From the NCBI GenBank assembly GCA_900129595.1, contig FQWG01000011.1, positions 62,001 through 126,000 of the forward strand: a stretch of DNA of 64,000 nt, written 5' to 3'. A program made the position numbers and the translations under genes. Below, piece by piece: positions 18,501-27,282 of this stretch (positions are counted from its first letter, which is position 1; each line of letters opens with the position of its first letter). The notes beneath the pieces were generated by a model, which was given only the letters and a program-made list of their open reading frames with translations, searched no databases and was not told the origin of the DNA. This DNA comes from Flavobacterium frigidimaris. GTDB taxonomy: Bacteria > Bacteroidota > Bacteroidia > Flavobacteriales > Flavobacteriaceae.

Positions 18501-18639
18501 TGAAAACTTGTTTACCATCACCAATTATTCAGGTATTGATCCGGAATTCTCACGCGAAAAAATAATTGACACTGGTGTTGACCGTTTTGTTTATCCATTT
18601 ACAAGATCATTTGTATCTGGTGTTCAGTATATATTTTAA
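15517..18639 (+). CDS. SusC-like TonB-linked outer-membrane transporter
   Basis: A 1040-residue SusC-family receptor. Signal peptide (to about NFAQAQ, residue 29), then the carboxypeptidase regulatory-like domain (KTISGKITDEKNNTLPGVSI, about 30-115), the TonB-box region LNEVVIIGYGSQKKS, the plug (about 125-235, EALQGLVAGVNVQKSGG and SIEVLKDGAAAAIYGS) and a 22-strand barrel to the terminal FVSGVQYIF. It is followed after 24 bases by its SusD partner. SusC/D pairs import oligosaccharides or peptides; the neighbours suggest a glycosylated hydroxylysine or collagen glycopeptide (inference). The A19 tract in its leader may alter its expression. Confidence 0.96.
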   Translation: MKKLLVRKLNFIPLLLCLWLPNLNFAQAQKTISGKITDEKNNTLPGVSISIKDSKYNAATDIDGNYTLVYSSSLTDPIIVFSYMGFIGKSEAVNNRTEFNVVMQEETNKLNEVVIIGYGSQKKSNVTGAIATVKKESLETRATTNPAEALQGLVAGVNVQKSGGVAGADVKVKIRGVNTFGATEPLYIIDGFQGNINTVNPTNIESIEVLKDGAAAAIYGSVAANGVIIVTTKNGQKEGVKVDFSSFLSITNPSKTLDLLDADGYRTVNKRMYDEYNKYATSPKPLPAYITAPSDTNTDWQDEVFRSGLTQNYGLGVQGRQGDFKFALYGNYVKQKGIIIDNEYGQQMASARISFKKSIFDIDGKMAYQATQNALPNFQLKEVYTMSPLVPVYDENEQYGYGLSNKNGLPAGTNPVAEEHFKKSNEKGQDITANISVTANIASWIKYKLGYSYRVKNSQQTAHFPPYIANPKEVHLYPMQTELRTTWDEQILDNIITIDKTFGKHVFGLMLGNTINSQSSNWNQVSVEGKTTDYSVEDGQLVSIDRPSGFLDPGFETIGAGRGGTYAADGSKYQYNRLSFFSRLNYSFKDRYLLQMTIRKDGSSKFGEDSRWGTFPSIALGWKIEQEDFFPKDMVLSTLKLRASWGQLGNEAALGYYSANTLIKTGNTLGSGYVQGNGSNPWPGSIAMALENRNLQWETTDSKNIGIDYTLLKGKISGSMNYYHNVTDNLLITKKLAPSAGIDDPVLNVGKISNSGFEFEVNYRDQVNEFKYNAGLNFSTLKNKVVELANEGQTIYGEGLKYGDEHFPTQARVGSPISGFYLYKTDGIFQSAEEVNAHSKNGVLLQPNAQPGDIRFKDLNGDGVIDENDKAYAGTGLPKLEVNLSLGASYKGFDFSALIGSGWGNKLYNGNRYFYESMNSGTNMLASTLNSWTPENHSNIPRAVLQDPNGNSRESDRFLESGDFIRMRQIQLGYTIPTKILGKAKIDKLRFYISAENLFTITNYSGIDPEFSREKIIDTGVDRFVYPFTRSFVSGVQYIF

Positions 18640-18663
18640 TTCTATTTTAAAAAAGACATTATC

Positions 18664-20163
18664 ATGAAAAAGATATTTTTAGTATTATCCACTATAGGTC
18701 TGTTCACTATCACAAGCTGTAGTGATTATCTGGACCAAAAATCTCCGGACGAACTTACTTCAGAAAATTTCTGGAGAAACAAAGCCGATGCCGAATCTGC
18801 CTTAGGCGCCACTTATGCGCAATTAGAATGTGCTGTTGATGTATGGGCTTTCGCCGAAGTAAAATGGCCGGTTGAGGCTTACCGTGAAGACATAAATGAA
18901 TTAGGAAGCGACGCTTTAAACTACCAAAACTGGGTAGAACTTTCGACATTTACTTATACTAACGGAAATAGCCAGTTCACGAGTTATTGGAAAATCAATT
19001 ACAGAGGAATCAGTAATGCCAATCAGGTTATTGATAAATTGCCACAAGTTCCGGCATCCACATTAAGTGATGCGGATCGCAGGCAAATTGAAGCAGAAGC
19101 CCGTTTTTTACGTGCTTATTATCACATGAAATTGCTTTTGAACTGGGATCAGATTTATATTAGAAACAAATACATTACTAAAGAAAGCGATCTCAACATT
19201 CCGTTATCAACACGTGCACAAGCCTGGGATTTTATTACAAGTGAATTTAAGGCTGCAGCCGATGTACTTCCTGCAAAACAATCTCAGGATAAAACCGGTC
19301 GTGCTACAAGCGGTGCCGCAAATAGTTATTTAGGATTTGCCTATATGACCAGAGCTTACGAAGAAACGGCTCAAAAGCAAGCATTCTTAAACGAAGCTCT
19401 TACAGCACTTAATAAAGTGCAGGGATATGAGTTGGTAAAAGATTATGTTTCTATGTTTGACGGAACTACCAAAAACACTAAAGAATCGATTTTCGAACTG
19501 CAATTCTCAGAAACTACAGCAAACGGAGCTTTCTACCGTAATGCACTTCACTATTGGATGGCAGCAGCTGAACTTGGCGGATGGGATGAAATTATTCCGA
19601 GTGCAATGCTTGTAAGCGAATTCAAAAAAGAAGGAAAAATTGCGACTACAGGAAATTATGATTCCCGTTTTTACGGAACCATTTTCTTCAAAGATCCTTA
19701 CTTCAATGATCCGAACAATCCTTTGGTATTAGGAACTACTTATGATGAAAAATTTGGAGGTACAGACAAACCCGTATATCGTAAATACATCCCAAGTACG
19801 CAGGACAAAATGAATCAGGAATTTACAGCAATCAATATTCCGCTTATGAGGTATTCAAATGTATTATTGATGCAAGCCGAAGTCTTGAATGAATTAGGGC
19901 GCACCGGAGAAGCTATTCCGTATATCAACAAAGTTCGTAACAGAGCAGATATGCCGGCAATGACAGGTACAACCACAGCTGAGGTAAAAGCACAGATCGA
20001 GCACGAAAGAATTTTAGAATTCCCACTCGAGAACTATCGTTTTTATGATTTACGCCGTTGGAGAAAAACAAAAGCCGCACTTGATGCCGTAGGAAGAACT
20101 GGTTTTGATGCATCAAAAAACAACTTTTACCCAATTCCTTTGACAGAATTACAAGCGAATTAA
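18664..20163 (+). CDS. SusD-like surface glycan/peptide-binding lipoprotein
   Basis: A 499-residue SusD/RagB lipoprotein. The lipobox gives Cys20 in TITSCSDYLDQKSP, and the start ELTSENFWRNKADAE is the normal SusD N-terminus. TPR-like helices (AEARFLRAYYHMKLLLNW, ATSGAANSYLGFAYM) and the C-terminal ERILEFPLENYRFYDLRRW are diagnostic. It forms the lid on the SusC barrel encoded just upstream and determines substrate capture. The next gene, after a repeat-filled gap, is a GH63 enzyme. Confidence 0.95.
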   Translation: MKKIFLVLSTIGLFTITSCSDYLDQKSPDELTSENFWRNKADAESALGATYAQLECAVDVWAFAEVKWPVEAYREDINELGSDALNYQNWVELSTFTYTNGNSQFTSYWKINYRGISNANQVIDKLPQVPASTLSDADRRQIEAEARFLRAYYHMKLLLNWDQIYIRNKYITKESDLNIPLSTRAQAWDFITSEFKAAADVLPAKQSQDKTGRATSGAANSYLGFAYMTRAYEETAQKQAFLNEALTALNKVQGYELVKDYVSMFDGTTKNTKESIFELQFSETTANGAFYRNALHYWMAAAELGGWDEIIPSAMLVSEFKKEGKIATTGNYDSRFYGTIFFKDPYFNDPNNPLVLGTTYDEKFGGTDKPVYRKYIPSTQDKMNQEFTAINIPLMRYSNVLLMQAEVLNELGRTGEAIPYINKVRNRADMPAMTGTTTAEVKAQIEHERILEFPLENYRFYDLRRWRKTKAALDAVGRTGFDASKNNFYPIPLTELQAN

Positions 20164-20199
20164 TCATTTAGCAAAGAATTCGATTAAAGTTTTTTTTCA

Positions 20200-20300
20200 C
20201 CACAAATTCCACAAATTATCACTAATTAATCAAATTGATTATTTTTTAAATAATTTGTGGAATTACTTCGCCTGTTCGCTATCGCTCGGGTCGTGGCGAA
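20200..20300. repeat. Intergenic palindromic sequences after susD
   Basis: ATTCCACAAATTATCACTAA pairs loosely with AATAATTTGTGGAATTAC (about 20206-20265), making a stem that may attenuate transcription after susD. It is followed by a GC-richer piece, TTCGCTATCGCTCGGGTCG, that resembles fragments of intergenic repeats. Confidence 0.5.
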
Positions 20301-20379
20301 CTCTTTTCTAAAAATATGTAACGCAAAGAAACATTTAGTATATTATATCTAAATAGAAACACCACAAAAACAAAATAAC

Positions 20380-22386
20380 ATGGGCAAAAAGAAAATACTT
20401 TTTATTCTTGCATCCTTTTTTATAGTCCAATTGGGTTGGTCACAAAAGAGCTTTCCAATCTTAGAATCTGCCAAAAACAGTATCAACTACAAAGGAAACC
20501 CAACAAATGCTACAGACAGAAAATCATTGGCATTCTCAGATAAAGGCGCATGGTTTGCATTCGGATTCTTAGACGGATCAGAAGTACAGGCAGGATTTTC
20601 AGGACCTTTTTTAATGACAGAACAAAACGGGGTTTGGTTAAGTCCATCGTTTGTTTCGCTTCAGCTAAAGGATGAAAACAAACAGGAAGTCATCAACTGG
20701 AAAAGTGCATTGGTTGCTCAAAACAGTTACAACAGCCATTTAGAGCAGGAATTTAAAAACGAAAAAATAGAAATCAAACAGCAATTGGTGTTTTTATCAG
20801 CACATTCAGCATTACAAAAAACAAGTATTACCAATAAATCGGGCAAAGTAATCACGCTTTTTCCTTCGTATGATTCGAACATTTTTTTAGATGATTTACA
20901 ATTATCAAAAGAAGGCAAAACTTTAAAAATCGTTTCCACGAAAAGTACTGCAACAGGTTATATTCAGTTTTTGAACAGTAATCCTGAAATTGAAATTACA
21001 AAACAAGGCTATAAAGCTCAGACAGAAAAACTGGTTTTGAAACCAAACGAAACCAAAGAAATTGTAATTGCCCAAACATTTATTTTCGCACAATATTCAT
21101 GGAAGAATGAAAATGAAGCAATTGCAAAAACAGCATTCAATACCGTATTGAACAACACACAAAAAGAAAAAGAAAAGCAATTAGGACAATTAATTGCCAA
21201 AAAGAAAAGCATCTACAAAGACGGAGTCTATTCTGATTTGGTTGCAAAACTAGTATTGACATTACAAAACAATACAAGAATTGCCGCAGAAGGCTTAAAA
21301 CACGGCGGACTTTTTCCGAGTTACAATTACGAATGGTTTCATGGTTTTTGGGCTTGGGACAGTTGGAAACATGCCGTAGCCGTAGCCAATTACGACGGTG
21401 AATTGGCAAAAAATCAAATGCGTGCTTTGTTCGATTACCAGGAACCAAACGGATTTATTCCGGATTGTATCTATAGAAACAATCTTCTTGAAGAAAACAA
21501 TTACCGAAATACAAAAGCACCGCTTGCCGCTTGGGCAATCTGGAAAATTTATGAAAAAACGAAAGACGTCAATTTTATTAAAGAGTTTTATCCAAAGCTA
21601 AAATCATATCATAATTGGTGGTACAAAGAACGTGATCATGATCAGGATGGTTTATGCGAATTTGGATCAACAGACGGAACTTTAATAGCAGCAAAATGGG
21701 AAAGCGGAATGGACAATGCCGTTCGTTTTGATGACAGCAAAATCCTGAAAAACGGAGAAAAAGCCTATTCATTAGATCAGGAAAGTGTTGATTTGAATTC
21801 ATTTTTATATGCTGAGAAAAACTATTTGAATAAAATGGCTGAGGTGCTAAAACTACCCCAAGAAGCTAAAAAATGGAAAGACGAAAACGTAACCTTAAAA
21901 GCTAAAATTCAGAATCAGTTTTGGGATGCAGCAACAGGCTGGTTTTACGACACCACAATCGACGGAAAAACATTGATAAAAGCAATGGGATGCGAAGGAT
22001 ATTCGCCAATTTGGTCAGAAGCAGCGACAGCTGAACAAGTAAAAGCAGCAAAAGGAAATATGCTGGACACCAATTCCTTAAACACTTTTGTTCCGTTACC
22101 AACACTGGCAGCTAATCATCCTAAATTCAAACCCGAAGGCGGCTATTGGAGAGGACCCGTTTGGTTGGATCAAAGTTATTTCGGAATAAACGGATTAGAA
22201 AAATACGGATACACAAACGAAGCAAACGAATTGGCGCACAAACTAATTTATAATGCCGAAGGAGTTTTAGACAAAGGCACATCGATTAGAGAAAATTATC
22301 AGCCTGTTACAGGAAAAGGATTAGAAGCCTTTAACTTTAGCTGGTCAGCTTCTCATTATTTAATGCTGATTTTAGAAGATAAATAG
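20380..22386 (+). CDS. GH63 (YgjK-like) alpha-glucosidase
   Basis: A 668-residue exported glycoside hydrolase. Signal peptide MGKKKILFILASFFIVQLGWSQ; an N-terminal beta domain (to about 280); then an (alpha/alpha)6 barrel. The catalytic acid is predicted to be Asp327 in GFWAWDSWKHA, and the base Glu638 in IRENYQPVTGKG; WESGMDN and GYWRGPVWLDQ are also family features. These match GH63 enzymes like E. coli YgjK, which as I recall prefers Glc-alpha-1,2-Gal. Eukaryotic members remove terminal alpha-1,2-glucose from N-glycans. Next to a GH42, this fits stripping glucose from Glc-alpha-1,2-Gal. GH37-type trehalase is a less likely alternative. Confidence 0.88.
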   Translation: MGKKKILFILASFFIVQLGWSQKSFPILESAKNSINYKGNPTNATDRKSLAFSDKGAWFAFGFLDGSEVQAGFSGPFLMTEQNGVWLSPSFVSLQLKDENKQEVINWKSALVAQNSYNSHLEQEFKNEKIEIKQQLVFLSAHSALQKTSITNKSGKVITLFPSYDSNIFLDDLQLSKEGKTLKIVSTKSTATGYIQFLNSNPEIEITKQGYKAQTEKLVLKPNETKEIVIAQTFIFAQYSWKNENEAIAKTAFNTVLNNTQKEKEKQLGQLIAKKKSIYKDGVYSDLVAKLVLTLQNNTRIAAEGLKHGGLFPSYNYEWFHGFWAWDSWKHAVAVANYDGELAKNQMRALFDYQEPNGFIPDCIYRNNLLEENNYRNTKAPLAAWAIWKIYEKTKDVNFIKEFYPKLKSYHNWWYKERDHDQDGLCEFGSTDGTLIAAKWESGMDNAVRFDDSKILKNGEKAYSLDQESVDLNSFLYAEKNYLNKMAEVLKLPQEAKKWKDENVTLKAKIQNQFWDAATGWFYDTTIDGKTLIKAMGCEGYSPIWSEAATAEQVKAAKGNMLDTNSLNTFVPLPTLAANHPKFKPEGGYWRGPVWLDQSYFGINGLEKYGYTNEANELAHKLIYNAEGVLDKGTSIRENYQPVTGKGLEAFNFSWSASHYLMLILEDK

Positions 22387-22464
22387 TGAGTCAGAATTGA
22401 TGAATTAAAATCTAAATGATAAAAACATTAAAAAAAAAATCTGCTAAATCTGCGAGAGAAAACT

Positions 22465-22512
22465 TTTAACACATAGAAACATAGATTTTAAAACCATGTT
22501 TCTATGTGTTTA
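22465..22512. terminator. Hairpin between GH63 and GH42 genes
   Basis: AACACATAGAAACATAGATT and AACCATGTTTCTATGTGTTT form a stem of about 16 pairs with a short loop. It could reduce read-through into the galactosidase gene or protect the 3' end of the upstream message. It shares its sequence with 13571-13650. Confidence 0.55.
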
Positions 22513-22589
22513 ATCAAAGTTTTATAATTTACAGACAATGAGTTAAGAATAACTATCTAAATTTGATTAACACAACAATATTACAAAGT

Positions 22590-24725
22590 ATGTTCAACCA
22601 AAATATATCGTTCACAAAAATAGTATTAGCGGCGTTGTTTATTGCAAATTGCAATTCGACGCCTGTTTTTGCTCAAAGTAAAAAAACAACAGTTACTGAA
22701 AAGAAAGATCCGCAGCGTTTTTTCTCAAAGCCTGATTTAATGCAAATCGGGGTTTATTATTATCCGGAACAATGGCCAAGAGAACAATGGGAACGTGATC
22801 TTAAAAATATTAAAAAACTAGGATTCGAATTTACGCATTTTGCTGAGTTTGCCTGGACTTATATGGAGCCTGAAGAAGGAAAATATGATTTTAAATGGCT
22901 GGACGATGCTTTGGCTATAGCCGAAAAACAAGGCTTAAAAGTAATTCTTTGTACACCAACGCCTACCCCGCCGGCCTGGATGGGAGAAAAATATCCTGAG
23001 ATTTATTTGGTCGATGCAAACGGACGCCGCAGAGAACATGGCAACAGAGCAAATGTATCTATTACGAATGAAAAATACCGTGAATTTACAGATCAGATCG
23101 TAACAGAATTAGGAAAAAGATACGGTAAGAATAAAAACATCATGGGTTGGCAAATCGATAATGAACCTTTGGGAACTGCCGATTTTAGCCCTTCTGCCCG
23201 CAAAGCATTTCAAACCTGGCTTAAAGCCAAATACGGAACAATCGAAAAACTGAATACAGAATGGGTAGGGAATTTCTGGAGTACGAGGTACAACAATTTC
23301 GATCAAATTGTTCTGCCAAATGCAGAGATTTATGTGGAAGACAAACTAAGTCCTCATGCAGTTTTAGATTTTAAAAGATTTACTTCGGATGCACAAGGAG
23401 AATATCTTAACAGACAAGCTGAAATTCTTCGTAAATACGTTGACCCAAAACAATGGATTACAACCAACTTTACGAATGTAATTTATGATGCCGATCCAAG
23501 AAGTGCTGACAAAATGGATTTTGTTACGTACACAATGTATCCTGTAAGCGGGAGAAATTCATTAGGAGGTCAGAATTTTAGAATGGGACATCCTAACAAA
23601 ATTTCGGAAGCCAATGATTATTACAGGTCTATAACTGGTATTACCGGTGTTATGGAACTGCAGCCCGGACAAGTAAACTGGGCAGGAATAAATCCGCAAT
23701 TGCTTCCTGGAACGGTTCACATGTGGATCTCACAGGCTTTTGGCGGAGGCTGTTCTTTTACCTGCACCTACAGATACAGACATCCACTGGGAAGCAGCGA
23801 AATGTATCATGACGGAATCGTAGGAACAGATGGTGTAACATTGAGTGAAGGCGGGAAAGAGTTTGTACAATCGATCGAAGACATGAAATTGCTTCGTAAA
23901 GAATACAATCCAAAAGCGGTAATTCCGGAGAATCTTTCGAAAAGAAAAACAGGCTTTTTATGGAGTCATGAAAATCTTTGGGATTTAGAAAACCAAAAAC
24001 AAACGGAATTCTGGAGTACGTGGAGACATAGAACTACTTATACATCAGCTGTAAAATCAACTGGCGCACCTATGGATTTTATTACAGAAGAAGACGATTT
24101 CTCGACTTATCCGTTTATTGTAGCTCCGGCTTACCAACTGATCGATCAAAAATTAGTCGAAAAATGGACTAAATATGTAGAGAACGGAGGAAATTTAATT
24201 CTTTCCTGCCGTACGGGTCAAAAGGATAGAAACGGACATTTCTTTGAAGCCAAATGGAATGCACCAATCGTACCTTTAATTGGTGCCGATGTAGAATTCT
24301 TTGACATGCTTGTTGAAGACGTAAACGGAACAATAACTGCCGGAACAAATACTTATAAATGGAATACCTGGGCTGATGTTTTAAACCCGAAACAAGGAAC
24401 AGAAATTTTGGCTACTTATGCAGATCAGTTTTACAAAGGCAAAGCAGCGGCGGTTACCAGAAAATTAGGCAAAGGAACAATCACGTATATTGGTGCAGAA
24501 AGTAAAGACGGAAACTTAGAAAGACAAGTAGTTCGAACAATTTACGAACGTGCAAAAGTTGCCATCGAAGACTTGCCAAAAGGAGTATTTATCGAATGGA
24601 GAGATGGTTTTTATGTAGGTGTAAACTATACAAACGAGGCTATCAACTTGCCAATTCCAAAAGGAAGCAAAATATTGGTAGGACAAAATCCGTTGCAACC
24701 GGCTCAGGCTGTTATTTGGAAATAA
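22590..24725 (+). CDS. GH42 beta-galactosidase, exported
   Basis: A 711-residue GH42 enzyme with a signal peptide (to about FAQSKK). The TIM barrel opens with IGVYYYPEQWPREQWERDL and contains IKKLGFEFTHFAEFAWTYME. The acid/base Glu is in GWQIDNEPLG and the nucleophile in GVMELQPGQVNW, where GH42 enzymes have E.QPG.VNW. The trimerisation domain (about 440-640) and a short C-terminal beta domain follow. ATG at 22590 is preferred over the upstream TTG at 22563. GH42 enzymes cleave terminal beta-galactosides; here it could release galactose from galactosyl-hydroxylysine after GH63 action. Other beta-galactosides such as galactan fragments are possible. Confidence 0.92.
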   Translation: MFNQNISFTKIVLAALFIANCNSTPVFAQSKKTTVTEKKDPQRFFSKPDLMQIGVYYYPEQWPREQWERDLKNIKKLGFEFTHFAEFAWTYMEPEEGKYDFKWLDDALAIAEKQGLKVILCTPTPTPPAWMGEKYPEIYLVDANGRRREHGNRANVSITNEKYREFTDQIVTELGKRYGKNKNIMGWQIDNEPLGTADFSPSARKAFQTWLKAKYGTIEKLNTEWVGNFWSTRYNNFDQIVLPNAEIYVEDKLSPHAVLDFKRFTSDAQGEYLNRQAEILRKYVDPKQWITTNFTNVIYDADPRSADKMDFVTYTMYPVSGRNSLGGQNFRMGHPNKISEANDYYRSITGITGVMELQPGQVNWAGINPQLLPGTVHMWISQAFGGGCSFTCTYRYRHPLGSSEMYHDGIVGTDGVTLSEGGKEFVQSIEDMKLLRKEYNPKAVIPENLSKRKTGFLWSHENLWDLENQKQTEFWSTWRHRTTYTSAVKSTGAPMDFITEEDDFSTYPFIVAPAYQLIDQKLVEKWTKYVENGGNLILSCRTGQKDRNGHFFEAKWNAPIVPLIGADVEFFDMLVEDVNGTITAGTNTYKWNTWADVLNPKQGTEILATYADQFYKGKAAAVTRKLGKGTITYIGAESKDGNLERQVVRTIYERAKVAIEDLPKGVFIEWRDGFYVGVNYTNEAINLPIPKGSKILVGQNPLQPAQAVIWK

Positions 24726-24750
24726 AAAGTTTACAATGAAGTAAAAGTTA

Positions 24751-24806
24751 GCCACGAATTCACGATTTTTTTTAACAAAATCCATATAAATTCGTGAATT
24801 CGTGGC
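24751..24806 (+). terminator. Long inverted repeat after the GH42 gene
   Basis: GCCACGAATTCACGA and TTCGTGAATTCGTGGC are near-perfect complements with a 25-base AT loop, directly followed by a poly-A run. It lies 26 bases after the GH42 stop. It may be a terminator or a mobile intergenic palindrome; a second perfect hairpin follows at 24831-24859. Confidence 0.6.
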
Positions 24807-24830
24807 GAAAAAAAACAACTATAATTATAA

Positions 24831-24859
24831 CCTGCAAGGTCAGAAAAAGACCTTGCAGG
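24831..24859. repeat. Perfect 11-bp hairpin before the kinase/phospho-lyase gene
   Basis: CCTGCAAGGTC, a 7-base loop, and GACCTTGCAGG form a perfect stem 28 bases before the ATG at 24887. CCTGCAAGGT palindromes are common in Flavobacterium gaps. In the leader of this gene it might affect read-through from the GH42 gene. Confidence 0.7.
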
Positions 24860-24886
24860 ATTACTTAAACATACAAAAAAATAACA

Positions 24887-27184
24887 ATGACTTTTTCAGA
24901 AGCAACTATTCAGGATTTAGTAAAAGAACATTACGGATTAAATGTGTCCGTAAAAGCATTAAATGGATATGACGAATTAAATTTTCTTTTATCGAATGAG
25001 AAAAACGAAAAATACATTCTAAAAGTATCCAATGAAAGTCATCCGTTTCCTTTTTTAGAAGCGCAGATTAGCATTATTCAGCATCTTAAAAAAAGCAGTA
25101 TTTCAGATTGTTTTCAACATTTTAGCATCAATAAACAAGGAGAAGAATTAACTAAAATAGTTAAGGGTTCTAAAGTGTACTACATCAGGATCCTAAACTT
25201 TTTAGAAGGTACTTTCTGGGTGGACGAAAAAGACAAAACAAGCGAATTACATCACAACTTAGGTTCTTTTTTAGGCAAAATGGATCATGCGTTACAGGAT
25301 TTTTCACATCCGGCAATGCATCGCAGCTATACTTGGGATATAAGCCGTGCGAGCGAAGCAAGTGACAACTTAAAATATATTTTAAATCACGAAAAAAGAC
25401 GTATTGCAGGATATTTTCTGCTGCAATTTGATACTGAGGTTTTGCCACAAATACACCGTTTAAGACATGCTTATATTCATAACGATGCCAACGATTATAA
25501 TGTACTGGTTCAAGAAAATCGCATTAACGGATTGATCGATTTTGGCGATATGGTTTATACCGCATTGATCAATAATTTGGCAATAGCCTGTACTTATGCA
25601 ATGCTCGACGAAGAAGATCCGTTGGGAGTTGCGGCTGCGATTGTTGCAGGATATCATAAAGCGTACGCATTGACAGAGCAGGAATTGGATTTATTGTATT
25701 ATTTAATTGCCGGACGACTTTGTATTAGCGTCACACAATCGGCGTATAATGCGTCATTAGACAGTAATAATGAGCATCATTTTATTACTGAAAAACCAGC
25801 TTGGGATTTGTTGTATAAGTTAATCCAAATTAATCCAATCAAGGCACAGGATACTTTTAGAAAAGCGTGTGGTTTTACCGGATTAATCAATGAAGACGAT
25901 TATAGCGATTTACTGGAAGTGCGTAAAAAGAAAATAGGTCGAAATCTAAGCATTGGTTACAAAGACAAATTGAAAATTGTAAAAGGAGCTTTGCAATATT
26001 TATACGACGATAAAGGAAGAACATTTGTAGATTGTGTCAATAATCCTTCGCATGTTGGGCATTGCCATCCGGTTATAGTTCGAAAAATGCAAAAGCAAAT
26101 TGCCACTTTAAATACCAATACCCGATATCTAAATGATGCCATAACCGAATATGCCGAAAAATTAACCGCAACATTACCGGAGAAACTAAGCGTTTGCTAT
26201 TTCGTAAATTCAGGTAGTGAAGCCAACGATTTAGCAATCAGAATGAGTCGTCATTTTACCAAACAAAAAGATATTATTGTATTAGATCATGCTTATCACG
26301 GAACTTCTACGGTAGCAATGGAAATGAGTCCGTATAAATTTGACAGCAAAGGCGGTTCTGGTCAAATGCCGTGGATCCACAAAGCGATTAATCCGGATTT
26401 GTATCGTGGTCCGTATAAATATGGCGATGCAAAAGCAGGCGAAAAATACGCGGCAGATGTTCAAAGAATCATCGAAGACCTAAAAAAGGAAAACAAAGCG
26501 CCTGCCGTATTTATTTGTGAAACTTTATTGGGCGTTGGAGGTCAGATTCCGTTACCGGAGAATTATCTAAAAACGGCTTACGAATATGTCAGAGCAGCCG
26601 GAGGTGTTTGTATTGCCGATGAAGTTCAGGTTGGTTTTGGCAGAATTGGAGATCATTTCTGGGGATTTGAATTGCAAAATGTAGTTCCGGATATTGTAGT
26701 TTTAGGAAAACCAATTGGTAACGGTCATCCTTTGGCAGCTGTAATTGTAACAGAAGAAATTGCAGATGCTTTTAATAACGGACTGGAATATTTCAACACC
26801 TTTGGCGGAAATCCCGTTTCTATGACAACAGGATTAGCCGTTTTAGATGTTATTCAGGAAGAAGAAATGCAGCAACATGCCTTAGAAGTTGGAAATCATT
26901 TGATGAACGGACTTAAAGGTTTAATGACAAAATATCCAATCATCAGTGACGTTCGCGGACATGGATTGTTCATTGGTGCCGAAATGGTAAAAGACAGAAC
27001 AACAATGGAACCAGCAGTTCCTGAAATAGATATCGTAGTCGAAAAACTGAAAGCCAACGGCTATTTATTAAGTACGGACGGACCTTTACACAATGTCTTA
27101 AAAATAAAACCACCAATGCCGTTTAGTAAACAAAATGCGGATGAAATGGTAAGATTATTAGATATCGCATTAAGCGAATTGTAA
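24887..27184 (+). CDS. Fused hydroxylysine kinase-like and 5-phosphohydroxylysine phospho-lyase-like protein
   Basis: A 765-residue fusion. Residues 1-335 are an APH-fold kinase like human HYKK: catalytic Asp200 and Asn205 in [11 protein letters not shown] and the metal-binding Asp218 in LIDFGDMVY. Residues 345-765 are a class III PLP enzyme: PLP Lys608 in [23 protein letters not shown], and the [11 protein letters not shown] motif typical of the AGXT2L1/PHYKPL phospho-lyases rather than of true aminotransferases. The two reactions would turn 5-hydroxylysine into 2-aminoadipate semialdehyde, ammonia and phosphate, the substrate of the ALDH7 in this locus. The alternative substrate pair, ethanolamine and phosphoethanolamine, is disfavoured by context. 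Length and fusion are intact. Confidence 0.88.
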   Translation: MTFSEATIQDLVKEHYGLNVSVKALNGYDELNFLLSNEKNEKYILKVSNESHPFPFLEAQISIIQHLKKSSISDCFQHFSINKQGEELTKIVKGSKVYYIRILNFLEGTFWVDEKDKTSELHHNLGSFLGKMDHALQDFSHPAMHRSYTWDISRASEASDNLKYILNHEKRRIAGYFLLQFDTEVLPQIHRLRHAYIHNDANDYNVLVQENRINGLIDFGDMVYTALINNLAIACTYAMLDEEDPLGVAAAIVAGYHKAYALTEQELDLLYYLIAGRLCISVTQSAYNASLDSNNEHHFITEKPAWDLLYKLIQINPIKAQDTFRKACGFTGLINEDDYSDLLEVRKKKIGRNLSIGYKDKLKIVKGALQYLYDDKGRTFVDCVNNPSHVGHCHPVIVRKMQKQIATLNTNTRYLNDAITEYAEKLTATLPEKLSVCYFVNSGSEANDLAIRMSRHFTKQKDIIVLDHAYHGTSTVAMEMSPYKFDSKGGSGQMPWIHKAINPDLYRGPYKYGDAKAGEKYAADVQRIIEDLKKENKAPAVFICETLLGVGGQIPLPENYLKTAYEYVRAAGGVCIADEVQVGFGRIGDHFWGFELQNVVPDIVVLGKPIGNGHPLAAVIVTEEIADAFNNGLEYFNTFGGNPVSMTTGLAVLDVIQEEEMQQHALEVGNHLMNGLKGLMTKYPIISDVRGHGLFIGAEMVKDRTTMEPAVPEIDIVVEKLKANGYLLSTDGPLHNVLKIKPPMPFSKQNADEMVRLLDIALSEL

Positions 27185-27187
27185 AAG

Positions 27188-27265
27188 AAATCTCGGCACA
27201 AAGGCACAAATTCGCCAAGGTTTTTGTGCTTAAACTTTGCGTCTTAGCGCCTTTGTGGCGGGAAT
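27188..27265. repeat. GCGTCTTAGCGCC-type intergenic repeat
   Basis: AAAGGCACAAATTCGCCAAGG, TTTGTGCTTAAACTTTGCG and GCGCCTTTGTGGCGGG make a broken hairpin spanning the whole 98-base gap between the fusion gene and the dehydrogenase. A related unit is at 32331-32412. It does not interrupt the operon order. Confidence 0.5.
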
Positions 27266-27282
27266 TATATATAAGTATTAAA

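Noticed and set aside
24887..27184. Reading the fusion as an ordinary class III aminotransferase or ethanolamine-phosphate lyase
   Set aside because: The kinase domain and [11 protein letters not shown] motif exclude a plain transaminase; the ALDH7/DUF1338/YdiJ context favours hydroxylysine over ethanolamine, though an assay is needed.
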